8,507 nucleotides of DNA, from NCBI GenBank assembly GCA_007133115.1, contig SLNI01000013.1:1-8507 (forward strand), in the 5' to 3' direction. This DNA comes from Thioalkalivibrio sp. GTDB lineage: Bacteria; Pseudomonadota; Gammaproteobacteria; Ectothiorhodospirales; Ectothiorhodospiraceae. Positions within the stretch are counted from its first letter, which is position 1; every line of letters begins with the position of its first letter. Below are positions 1 through 6,661 of the stretch, piece after piece. The notes under the pieces were generated by a model. It was given only the letters and a program-made list of their open reading frames with translations, did not search any database and was not told the DNA's origin. The position numbers and the translations under genes are program-made.

Positions 1-1173
1 CTGATCGCGCGTAGCCCGGAGACGTTTCGCGAGAAACAGCGGATCGACGTGCGTACCCGCCACGAAGTCGTCGAGATCGACCCGGCCCGGAAGCGGGTCC
101 GTGTGCGGAACCTCGACGAGGCTCTTGAGTTCTGGGAAGACTGGGACGACCTGCTGATCGCAACGGGTGCCTCGCCCATAGAGCCCGACGTACCTAATGC
201 GTCCGCCGACGGCATTTTCAGCCTCTCCACGCTGCAGAGCGGCCTCGACGTGTTCGAGGACGTACAGCGGCATCCGCCTCGCAGCGCGGTGGTCGTGGGT
301 GGCGGGTATGTCGGGATCGAGATGGCCGAAGCCCTGCGCGAGCGCGGTGTCCCCGTGTCGCTCATCGACATGGCGCCGCAGGTGATGAACACCCTGGACC
401 CGGACATGGCCGGGGACATCGCCACGTTCATGCAGGAAGCCGGGGTACGTCTGTTCCTGGGAGAACGGCTGAATCGGTTCGAAGTCGATGCATCGAACCG
501 CGTGCGCGCGGTCGTCACGGACCAGCGCGCGGTCGAAGCCGACCTCGTGATCCTCGGACTCGGCATCCGGCCGAATTCCACCCTCGCCCGTGAGGCGGGA
601 ATCGAGCTTGGGCCCAGCGGCGCCATCCGCGTCGACCGGCAGCTGCGAACCTCCGCCCCCGATATCTGGGCGGCCGGCGACTGTGCCGAGTCCTTCCACC
701 GGGTGAAAGAGGAACCGACGTTCATCGCACTCGGCACGGTGGCCAACAAGCATGGGCTGGTGGCGGGAACCAACCTGAGCGGTGGATCCCTGGAATTCCC
801 CGGCGTCCTGGGCACTGCGATCACCCGATTTCAGGACCTCGAGATCGCGCGCACCGGGCTTTCGGAAAACGAGGCGAAGGCGCTCGGCATCGACTATCGG
901 AGCCGAACCATCGAAGCCATGACCCGATCGCACTACTTCCCGGGCGCCGCGAAGCTCAAGGTCAAGCTGCTGGTCGAAGCAACGACCGGCCGCCTGCTGG
1001 GTGGGCAGATCGTCGGCCGCAGCGGAGCCGGCAAACGCATCGACACGATCGCCACTGCCATCACCGCCCGGATGACCGCAGAACAACTCGTCTACCTCGA
1101 TCTCGCCTATGCGCCTCCGTTTTCCCCGGTCTGGGATCCGGTACAGACCGCGGCGCGGACGCTGAGCGGGTAA
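1..1173 (+). CDS. FAD/NAD(P)-dependent disulfide oxidoreductase, CoA-disulfide reductase-like (5' end missing)
   Basis: The reading frame is open from base 1 and ends at TAA (1171-1173), giving 390 visible residues. About 60 N-terminal residues lie outside the window, judged by usual family length. The missing part should hold the FAD-binding GxGxxG and the redox-active cysteine. Visible are the NAD(P)H Rossmann motif GGGYVG (visible residues 100-105), the second FAD motif with AAGDC (224-228), and a C-terminal dimerisation domain that includes SHYFPGA and ends in a LAYAPPFSPVWDP stretch. That last signature is typical of CoA-disulfide reductases and related NADH oxidases or persulfide reductases, where its tyrosine takes part in catalysis. 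These cytoplasmic enzymes use NAD(P)H to reduce CoA disulfide, CoA persulfide, polysulfide or O2. The substrate cannot be decided without the N-terminus. The gene converges on a DsrE-like gene, which fits sulfur metabolism. The family call is firm; the exact reaction is not. Confidence 0.9.
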   Translation: MIARSPETFREKQRIDVRTRHEVVEIDPARKRVRVRNLDEALEFWEDWDDLLIATGASPIEPDVPNASADGIFSLSTLQSGLDVFEDVQRHPPRSAVVVGGGYVGIEMAEALRERGVPVSLIDMAPQVMNTLDPDMAGDIATFMQEAGVRLFLGERLNRFEVDASNRVRAVVTDQRAVEADLVILGLGIRPNSTLAREAGIELGPSGAIRVDRQLRTSAPDIWAAGDCAESFHRVKEEPTFIALGTVANKHGLVAGTNLSGGSLEFPGVLGTAITRFQDLEIARTGLSENEAKALGIDYRSRTIEAMTRSHYFPGAAKLKVKLLVEATTGRLLGGQIVGRSGAGKRIDTIATAITARMTAEQLVYLDLAYAPPFSPVWDPVQTAARTLSG

Positions 1174-1180
1174 GCCGAAC

Positions 1181-1204
1181 GCATCCCGACCCTGTGCGGG
1201 ATGC
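1181..1204. terminator. Candidate bidirectional hairpin between convergent genes
   Basis: A perfect 8-bp inverted repeat, GCATCCCG (1181-1188) and CGGGATGC (1197-1204), encloses an 8-nt loop. It starts 8 bp after the flavoprotein stop codon and lies 22 bp past the stop of the convergent DsrE-like gene. No T-run follows on either strand, so it is not a classical intrinsic terminator. It may still protect the 3' end or help termination from both sides. Position and symmetry are the only evidence. Confidence 0.4.
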
Positions 1205-1226
1205 ACCCGGCCGCCCGCATGCCGCG

Positions 1227-1718
1227 CTAGCGCATGAACACGTGCCCCTCTTCCTGCTGCAGGCGGATGATTTCCGCATCCGCCATCGGCACAATGCGCA
1301 CGAAACCGTGGATGTCCTCCGGGTCGAAGCCGCGTTCGTGCGCCGCGACTCGACACATTCGGAACTCGATCGGACCCGCCAGGGTGAGGCTCTGCGCGCG
1401 CCGCATCAGCTCGCCGTACTCGCCGTAATTCTCGATTCCGAAGAAGCGGATCTCGTCCCCATGCAGCACCAGCACGATCGATGCCTCGAAAGGATCCGCC
1501 TCATAGACATTGTTGAGGAAGCTCACCCGATCCAGGATGCGTTCAAAACGGGCCGGATCGCCCTCCGCCACGTCGTACACGACCTTCTGCGGAGCGTATT
1601 CGATGGGGTCGGCACTCGCGGGACCCCAGGGCGCAACTCGGGATTGATCGGCAAGGGCCGGGGTCGGACTGAGTGCGATCAGGATCGCAGCGATGAGAAA
1701 ACGTCCAACTGAGCGCAT
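1227..1718 (-). CDS. Exported DsrE-like family protein
   Basis: This 163-residue protein starts at ATG 1718 with a good ribosome site, GGGGAG (1725-1730), six bases upstream. Residues 1-23 form a signal peptide: basic start MRSVGR, a hydrophobic core, and a cleavage site ALA|D. The mature part matches the DsrE/DsrF-like fold: YAPQKVVYDV near residue 41, a LVLHGDEI strand with H86, a single cysteine C122 in FRMCRVA, and a C-terminal VPMADAEIIRLQQEEGHVF stretch like the 'VPSGVAELxRLQxxGY' end of the family. DsrE-type proteins carry sulfur on a conserved cysteine in sulfur oxidation or tRNA thiolation. The exported versions have no settled role, and C122 sits where the family cysteine usually does. 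The gene is single and divergent from the membrane operon. Family assignment is confident; a sulfur-transfer function in the periplasm is inference. Confidence 0.85.
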   Translation of the reverse strand: MRSVGRFLIAAILIALSPTPALADQSRVAPWGPASADPIEYAPQKVVYDVAEGDPARFERILDRVSFLNNVYEADPFEASIVLVLHGDEIRFFGIENYGEYGELMRRAQSLTLAGPIEFRMCRVAAHERGFDPEDIHGFVRIVPMADAEIIRLQQEEGHVFMR

Positions 1719-1724
1719 GATGTT

Positions 1725-1730
1725 CTCCCC
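1725..1730 (-). promoter_or_regulatory. Ribosome binding site of the DsrE-like gene
   Basis: On the minus strand GGGGAG lies six bases before ATG 1718. This fixes the start and thereby the signal peptide. Confidence 0.65.
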
Positions 1731-1818
1731 GTTTACAGTTCAGAGAAAGGGGTACCGGAAGGTCGATTTCCGAACGCCAGTCGGGAATCCAACGCCCCGG
1801 ACCTGCGGACCCATCCCG

Positions 1819-1839
1819 ACCCAGGCATGCTTGCTGGGT
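1819..1839. repeat. Inverted repeat in the divergent promoter region, possible operator
   Basis: ACCCAG (1819-1824) and CTGGGT (1834-1839) form a 6-bp inverted repeat around a 9-base centre that contains the palindrome GCATGC. It lies between the two divergently transcribed genes, about 55 bp upstream of the TATAAT box. That position would suit a regulator site, but a repeat this short can arise by chance in GC-rich DNA. No regulator is recognised. Confidence 0.2.
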
Positions 1840-1893
1840 AGACACCGTGGCGACCCGGCGCGTTCCCGGATCCATCGCTGGCATGCGCGCGCC

Positions 1894-1899
1894 TATAAT
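1894..1899 (+). promoter_or_regulatory. Candidate -10 box of the Gcr-DUF6394-channel operon
   Basis: A perfect TATAAT lies in an otherwise GC-rich 231-bp intergenic stretch, 50 bp before ATG 1950. It would place the transcript start near 1906 with a leader of roughly 44 bases. The region 16-18 bp upstream (around TCCATC, 1871-1876) matches TTGACA poorly, and there is no extended -10 TG. The promoter is therefore either weak or activator-dependent. Confidence 0.5.
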
Positions 1900-1949
1900 G
1901 CCCACGTCCTGCATCGTGCCGACGTCACACCGGAAGCACAAGAGGCACC

Positions 1950-3965
1950 ATGAACCGGATATCGCCCGAAGCGCTTCTCAAGGCGCTGGCAGAAAACCGA
2001 GACGGAGATTTCGCCGACACCCTGCGACAGATCATCGACTGGTTGCGTCCGGCGCGCGCTGAAGCGGGGGTCGCACGGACCATCTCCCGGATCGAGGAAC
2101 TGTCGCTCGCGCTCGGTGAGAACCCGGAGTCGCAGGAGCAACTTCGGGGCCGGTTGGAGGAAGGCCTGAAGCAGGCGCGGCATCTGACGCTCTACACAGG
2201 CATCGGCCTCTTTTCGCGCCGGGGGTTCCTGCGCGAGTTCGGCCAGCGACTGTACGAACGCTTCAACCCACGCCCCATGCAGCGGCAGGACCTGCGCGAC
2301 GTGATCGCATGGGTATTCCACCATTCAGGGGATCCGCAATGGGTTGCCGCGCTACCTGATGACGCTTGGTGGCGTTTGCTGGAGGCCTTCGGCTGCCTGG
2401 CCGATGATCGTTCCGGGGTGCAGGCGTACGCGCGCGAGGAGATGCTCTATGCCCTCGAGATGCTGTCGGTGTGGATTGCCGCCGAAGAGTTGGAACCGGA
2501 ACTGCTTCGGCTCGATCCCGCCATTGCCGAACACGACTCGGCGTTTGTCGCACAACAGCGGGAACTGGCTCTGTTCGTCGAACGCTATCGTGCCGGGGAG
2601 CAGGACCCGACACTTGATCACTACGACGACCGTCAGGCGCGGGTGCTGCTGGACCAGTGCAGCGACCAGATCACGCGACTGCGCAAACGCGCCGTGACCC
2701 GCGGCAGCAGCATCTCGCTCACCCACCTGCTCGAGCGCCTGGACCAGACCCTGCGACGGATCCGGCAACTGCTGGCGATCCTGGAGCCGGAGCAACCGGA
2801 GTCCCGCCGCGCCGGCGCGGTCGCCCTGTTCCGGGAACTCGTGACGGCCACTGCCAGGCGCAACAGCCTGCGCTCGCTCTGGCAGGACAACGTCAAGCTG
2901 CTCGCGCGCAGCGTGACCCAGCAGGCAAGCGAAACCGGTGAGCACTACATCACGACCGACCGTGCCCAATATCTGCAGATGCTCCGTTCCGGCGCCGGGG
3001 CCGGTTTCATCATCGCCGCAATGGCCCTGATCAAGATCCAGATCGAAGGGCTGCACCTCACCCCCGCGATCCACACCTTCTGGGTCAGCCTGAACTACGG
3101 CCTCGGCTTCGTGCTCATCCACCTGCTCCATTTCACGGTTGCGACCAAGCAGCCGGCAATGACGGCCGCACGTCTGGCCGCGGCCATCGAGGAAACCGAA
3201 CGAGGCACCGCGGATCCCGCCCGCCTGGCCGACCTCCTGCTCCAGGTGGGACGCTCTCAGTTCGTCGCGGTCCTCGGCAATGTCAGCGTGGCTCTGCCCG
3301 TCGCGGTCCTGCTCGGCCTGCTTTACAGTCTCGTGCTGGGTGCACCCGTCCTCGACGCGCAGGAGGTCGACTACCAGCTCGACCAGCTCAAGCCCTTCAC
3401 GGGACTGGCATTGTTCCACGCCGCCATTGCGGGGGTCTGGCTTTTCGTCGCCGGACTGATCTCCGGCTTCTTCGACAATCGCTGCGCCTACCTGGATCTG
3501 CCCGGACGGCTGCGCGGACATCCGCTGCTGCGGCATATCCTTTCCGATCGGCAACGCAACCGGCTGGCGGAGTACATCGGGCACAATTACGGGGCGCTGG
3601 CCGGAAACTTCTTCTTCGGGCTGCTGCTCGGCGTGACCGGGTACATCGGGTACCTGCTGAGCCTGCCGCTGGACATCCGTCACGTCGCCTTCGCTTCGGC
3701 CAACCTCGGATACTCGGTCTCGGCGGCCGTGCCCGGCCTGTTCGAGTTTCTGCTATACCTGATCCTGGTATTGCTGATCGGGGCCGTGAATCTCTGGGTC
3801 AGCTTCGGACTCGCCCTGTACGTGGCGCTGAAGGCGCGCGGCATCCGCATCGGCGCGCTGGACCGGCTGCTCGGAGCGTATGGACGCCGAATCCGTTCGC
3901 ACCCGCGGGAACTCCTGTTACCCCCGCGGGCGGAGAAACCCGGGAACGAAGGCCCGCACCGCTGA
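1950..3965 (+). CDS. Gcr-family ('SpecificRecomb') polytopic membrane protein
   Basis: This 671-residue protein starts at ATG 1950 after AGAGG (1941-1945), a slightly tight spacing of 4 bases. Residues 1-345 are soluble and helical, rich in charged residues and leucine (for example ITRLRKRAVTRG and LEERLDQ-type heptads). The second half holds six or more hydrophobic segments at about 348-362, 377-397, 438-464, 483-508, 547-574 and a long stretch 598-627 that may be one helix or a hairpin. Motifs I associate with the family are NRCAYLDLPGRLRGHPLL (from N510) and GNFFFG (552-557). Databases name such proteins 'site-specific recombinase' after a Neisseria gcr gene. I see no tyrosine- or serine-recombinase motif, and the topology argues for a membrane function. 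Length is normal for the family. It is the first gene of a run with a small membrane protein and a K+ channel. The true function is unknown. Confidence 0.8.
   Translation: MNRISPEALLKALAENRDGDFADTLRQIIDWLRPARAEAGVARTISRIEELSLALGENPESQEQLRGRLEEGLKQARHLTLYTGIGLFSRRGFLREFGQRLYERFNPRPMQRQDLRDVIAWVFHHSGDPQWVAALPDDAWWRLLEAFGCLADDRSGVQAYAREEMLYALEMLSVWIAAEELEPELLRLDPAIAEHDSAFVAQQRELALFVERYRAGEQDPTLDHYDDRQARVLLDQCSDQITRLRKRAVTRGSSISLTHLLERLDQTLRRIRQLLAILEPEQPESRRAGAVALFRELVTATARRNSLRSLWQDNVKLLARSVTQQASETGEHYITTDRAQYLQMLRSGAGAGFIIAAMALIKIQIEGLHLTPAIHTFWVSLNYGLGFVLIHLLHFTVATKQPAMTAARLAAAIEETERGTADPARLADLLLQVGRSQFVAVLGNVSVALPVAVLLGLLYSLVLGAPVLDAQEVDYQLDQLKPFTGLALFHAAIAGVWLFVAGLISGFFDNRCAYLDLPGRLRGHPLLRHILSDRQRNRLAEYIGHNYGALAGNFFFGLLLGVTGYIGYLLSLPLDIRHVAFASANLGYSVSAAVPGLFEFLLYLILVLLIGAVNLWVSFGLALYVALKARGIRIGALDRLLGAYGRRIRSHPRELLLPPRAEKPGNEGPHR
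3902..3930. repeat. Two copies of the palindrome CCCGCGGG at the 3' end of the Gcr-family gene
   Basis: CCCGCGGG occurs at 3902-3909 and again at 3923-3930, with 13 bp between and 21 bp centre to centre, about two helical turns. Each copy is self-complementary, so the RNA can also fold into an 8-bp stem with a 13-base loop. It lies inside the coding end, 36-64 bp before the stop and about 75-100 bp before the next gene. It could be an RNA stability or attenuation element, or simply a by-product of GC-rich codons. Confidence 0.3.
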
Positions 3966-3990
3966 TCACGTCCGGGACTCCGGCCACCAC

Positions 3991-3996
3991 AAGGGG
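3991..3996 (+). promoter_or_regulatory. Ribosome binding site of the DUF6394-like gene
   Basis: AAGGGG is placed seven bases before ATG 4004. It is the clearest Shine-Dalgarno in the three-gene run and supports strong independent initiation of the small membrane protein. Confidence 0.65.
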
Positions 3997-4003
3997 AACA
4001 CCG

Positions 4004-4387
4004 ATGAATCTAGAGAAGGTCTTTTTCGGATTCTTCATCATTCTCGCGCTGACGCTGAACTTCGGGTTCGTGCTGGGCGAGATCGACAATCCGGCGCACC
4101 ACAACGTCTATGAACTCTTCGCTGCAATCGTGGTGAACCTGATCGCGACCGTAATGAAGTTCGGCGATCGCACCCATACCGGCGCCCTGCTCCTCGCCAC
4201 CTCGCTGGTCGCCATGCTGCAACTGCTCGCCGCAGCGGTGGTCTGGGGCTTTGCTGCGCACATCAGCGCTGCGGGAATGGACCCGATGCTGACGGCCAGC
4301 ATCGTGTCCCTGGCGGCCGGTGCGGTGGTTGCAAACGTGATTTCGGTGGTGCTCCTGATTGCCGACGCCGTGAATCTTCGCCGCTGA
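4004..4387 (+). CDS. Small four-helix inner-membrane protein, DUF6394-like
   Basis: This 127-residue protein is almost wholly hydrophobic, with four predicted membrane helices at about 7-26, 34-53, 58-86 and 97-123. A short polar loop after helix 1 carries GEIDNPAHHNVYE (25-37) with two adjacent histidines, and KFGDRTHTG (52-60) links helices 2 and 3. These loops look like the fixed, family-defining parts. From memory the sequence resembles DUF6394, a family of small membrane proteins also found in sulfur-oxidizing campylobacterota; this needs a profile search. Start ATG 4004 is backed by AAGGGG seven bases upstream. The gene begins 38 bp after the Gcr-family gene and ends 7 bp before the potassium channel, so it is very probably co-transcribed with both. 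No function is established. A channel-associated subunit is plausible from position only. Confidence 0.8.
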   Translation: MNLEKVFFGFFIILALTLNFGFVLGEIDNPAHHNVYELFAAIVVNLIATVMKFGDRTHTGALLLATSLVAMLQLLAAAVVWGFAAHISAAGMDPMLTASIVSLAAGAVVANVISVVLLIADAVNLRR

Positions 4388-4394
4388 CACCCTC

Positions 4395-6092
4395 ATGGAT
4401 AAGGTGCTGTTCCTGTTTCTGCGGCGCATGCGGGCCCCGCTGCTGGTCCTGATCACGGCCTACTCGGTTTCGATCGCCGGGTTGGTGCTGATTCCAGGCA
4501 TCGACGATCAAGGCGAACCCTGGCGCATGGATTTCTTCCATGCCTTCTATTTTGTCAGCTACATGGCCACGACGATCGGATTCGGGGAGATACCGCACGC
4601 CTTCAGTGAAGGGCAGAGGATGTGGACCGCAGCCACCATCTACATCTCCGTGATCGCATGGCTGTATGCCATCGGGAAGATCCTGACCCTGATTCAGGAT
4701 CCCACGTTCAAACTCGCGGTGAGCCAACAGGCTTTCGACCGCAGCATCCGCAGACTGCGCGCGCCCTTTTTCATCGTCTGTGGCTATGGCGACACCGGCA
4801 GCCTGCTGGTGCGGTCCCTGCTTCGGCGCCGCAAACGCGTGGTTGTGATCGATCACAGCCAGGAGCGCATCAATGACCTCGCACTTTCCGCCATGGATTT
4901 TCACATCCCGGCCCTGTGCGCCGATGCCAGCAATTCCTCGCGCCTGCAATCGGCCGGGCTTTCCAACCCATTCTGCCAGGGTGTCGTTGCGCTGACCGAC
5001 CACGACGAAATCAACCTCAAGATCGCGATCACCGTGAAGCTGCTGAATCCAGACCTGCCCGTCATCTGCAGGGCCGAAAGCCGGGACACCGAACGCAACA
5101 TGCGCTCCTTCGGAACCGACCAGGTCATCAACCCTTTCGCAATCTTCGGTGAACGCCTGGCGCTCGCGCTGCACTCCCCGGGTCATCACCTGTTGCATCA
5201 GTGGCTCAGCAGCGTGCCCGGGAACGACCTGCCCATGCCGATCTATCCGCCGCACGGCACCTGGATTCTGTGCGGGTTCGGCCGCTTCGGCAAGGCCGCT
5301 CATGCGGGGTTGCACCGCGAGGGCGTGACCACCGTGATCGTCGAAGAGGACCCCGAACGTGCGGGCTGTGCCGGTGAGTGCATACGCGGCCGCGGGACCG
5401 AGGCGGACACGCTGCAGGAAGCCGGCGTCGTCACCGCCGCAGGCATCGTCGCCGGCACCGATAGCGACAGCAACAACCTGTCGATCCTGATGACGGCCCA
5501 TGAGCTGAATCCGGAGTTGTTCATGGTCGCCCGCCAGAATCGAGACGACAACGGGGCGCTCTTCGAGGCCGGGCACCCCCACCTCGTGGTACGACACAGC
5601 GAAATCGTAGCCGAAACCGTGCTCGCACAGCTCACGTCGCCGCTGCTTCCACGATTTCTGGCAGAGGCACAGAACCGGGACGAGGCGTGGGTCAACGAGT
5701 TACTGAGCCGCGTCAGCGCGGTGACGGACGAACGCGTGCCGGCGGTCTGGAGCGTCGAGCTGACTCCGAACACCGCACCGGCGTGGCTGGAGCGGCGCCG
5801 GCACGAACCCCTTTCGCTGGGTCAGATCATGATGCATCCAGTGCACCGGGACCAACAGATTCCGTGTGTGGCATTGCTGCTGCAGCGGGCCACCGGAGGC
5901 GAGATCCTGCTGACACCCGGCGACGACACCTCTCTGGACCCGGGCGACCGGATCCTGTTCTCGGGGCAGCCCACTGCCATCGCGCGGCTGCTCCGAGTCT
6001 TGCGCAATGCCCACGTACTCGACTTCCTCCTCACCGGCACGGATCGTCCACAGGGATGGCTGTGGCGCCGTTTCGGCTCGCGGTCCGCCTGA
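4395..6092 (+). CDS. Two-helix potassium channel with tandem TrkA-N (RCK) domains
   Basis: This 565-residue protein has the layout of a prokaryotic ligand-gated K+ channel. TM1 is at about 14-34, a pore helix at 45-58, the selectivity filter TTIGFGE at 59-65 (TIGFG for the textbook TVGYG), and TM2 at 76-100. Next comes a first Rossmann domain with GYGDTG (130-135) and the nucleotide-ribose acid D153, then a second with GFGRFG (294-299) and acids E317/E318. A TrkA-C-like domain covers about 470-540 (ending in LDPGDRILFSG). Such channels conduct K+ in the inner membrane and are gated by nucleotides, Ca2+ or other ligands binding the cytosolic ring. Only one TrkA-C-like part is visible for two TrkA-N parts. 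The start lies 7 bp after the preceding stop with no clear Shine-Dalgarno, so translation is probably coupled. The channel call is strong; the ligand and exact ion selectivity are unknown. Confidence 0.9.
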   Translation: MDKVLFLFLRRMRAPLLVLITAYSVSIAGLVLIPGIDDQGEPWRMDFFHAFYFVSYMATTIGFGEIPHAFSEGQRMWTAATIYISVIAWLYAIGKILTLIQDPTFKLAVSQQAFDRSIRRLRAPFFIVCGYGDTGSLLVRSLLRRRKRVVVIDHSQERINDLALSAMDFHIPALCADASNSSRLQSAGLSNPFCQGVVALTDHDEINLKIAITVKLLNPDLPVICRAESRDTERNMRSFGTDQVINPFAIFGERLALALHSPGHHLLHQWLSSVPGNDLPMPIYPPHGTWILCGFGRFGKAAHAGLHREGVTTVIVEEDPERAGCAGECIRGRGTEADTLQEAGVVTAAGIVAGTDSDSNNLSILMTAHELNPELFMVARQNRDDNGALFEAGHPHLVVRHSEIVAETVLAQLTSPLLPRFLAEAQNRDEAWVNELLSRVSAVTDERVPAVWSVELTPNTAPAWLERRRHEPLSLGQIMMHPVHRDQQIPCVALLLQRATGGEILLTPGDDTSLDPGDRILFSGQPTAIARLLRVLRNAHVLDFLLTGTDRPQGWLWRRFGSRSA

Positions 6093-6094
6093 AA

Positions 6095-6140
6095 CCGGCA
6101 GGCGACGGCCGCCGCCACCGGAGGAAATACCCCCTGCCGG
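6095..6140 (+). terminator. Long-loop inverted repeat after the channel gene, possible terminator
   Basis: CCGGCAGG (6095-6102) pairs perfectly with CCTGCCGG (6133-6140) around a 30-base GC-rich loop, beginning two bases after the channel stop. A short T4 run appears only at 6155-6158, 14 bases beyond the stem, so this is not a standard intrinsic terminator. It marks the likely end of the three-gene run or a processing site. The 98-bp gap to the next gene otherwise shows only a weak -10-like TATTTT at 6153-6158 with no -35. Confidence 0.35.
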
Positions 6141-6190
6141 GGAACACAGTGCTATTTTAAGCCCCTCTTTCCCACGCCTGGAGCCCATGA

Positions 6191-6661
6191 ATGTCCACGC
6201 TTCTGATCGGCCTGATGGTCGCCCTGCACGCCCTGTCCGCCGCCGTCTGGGTTGGAGGCATGTTCTTCGCCTACGTGGCGCTTCGCCCTGCTGCCGCGGC
6301 ACTGTTGCCCGTACCCGAACGCACGACCCTTTGGCAGGAAAGCTTTTCGCGCTTCTTCCCCTGGGTCTGGGGCTTCGTGATCGTGCTGCTGGCCACCGGC
6401 TTCTGGCTGATCTTCGGTCTCTACGGCGGCATGGGCAATGTGGGCGTACACGTGCACACGATGCTGCTGCTCGGCCTGATCATGATGGCGATCTACGCGC
6501 ACATCTTTTTTTCCCCCTACCGGCGCATGCGCCTCGCCATCGCCGCGCAGGACTGGCCGGAAGCCGGTCGGCGGCTGGGTCAGATCCGGATCTTCATTGG
6601 CATCAACCTGATCCTGGGACTGGTGACGATCGTACTGGGGACGGGGGGTCGTTACTGGTAA
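6191..6661 (+). CDS. CopD-like small integral membrane protein
   Basis: This 156-residue protein has four hydrophobic segments at about 3-30, 55-78, 84-107 and 130-150. The first carries H13 and the signature WVGGMFFAYVALRP (20-33), typical of the CopD family membrane domain. More histidines lie in or beside helix 3 (H87, H89, H104), and GRY closes the protein. CopD-type domains are linked to copper transfer across the inner membrane, but many stand-alone short members have no proven role and the histidines could equally bind haem. ATG 6191 is chosen because GGAG (6180-6183) lies seven bases upstream; another ATG at 6187 is in a different frame. No copper chaperone (CopC) gene is nearby. The gene may be read through from the channel gene or use its own promoter. 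Its last 10 bp overlap the stop end of the opposite-strand acyltransferase gene. Confidence 0.75.
   Translation: MSTLLIGLMVALHALSAAVWVGGMFFAYVALRPAAAALLPVPERTTLWQESFSRFFPWVWGFVIVLLATGFWLIFGLYGGMGNVGVHVHTMLLLGLIMMAIYAHIFFSPYRRMRLAIAAQDWPEAGRRLGQIRIFIGINLILGLVTIVLGTGGRYW

Noticed and set aside
1194..1712. Plus-strand open frame opposite the DsrE-like gene
   Set aside because: The minus-strand protein has a signal peptide, a good ribosome site and family motifs. The plus frame has none of these.
2352..3683. Long minus-strand open frame of 443 codons inside the Gcr-family gene
   Set aside because: Its translation is rich in Q, E, R and G with no domain pattern. It mirrors the plus-strand membrane protein codons, so it is a GC-rich shadow frame.
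1950..3965. Idea that the Gcr-family gene marks a mobile element or inversion system
   Set aside because: No recombinase motif, no terminal or inverted repeats of useful length, no tRNA attachment site, and no composition break at the edges.
4263..5597. Minus-strand open frame of 444 codons opposite the channel gene
   Set aside because: The plus-strand frame has clear channel and Rossmann motifs. The antisense frame has none and lacks a ribosome site.
4395..6092. Call as TrkA, the peripheral subunit of the Trk K+ transporter
   Set aside because: TrkA is soluble. This protein begins with two membrane helices and a pore filter, so it is a channel that merely shares the TrkA-N domains.
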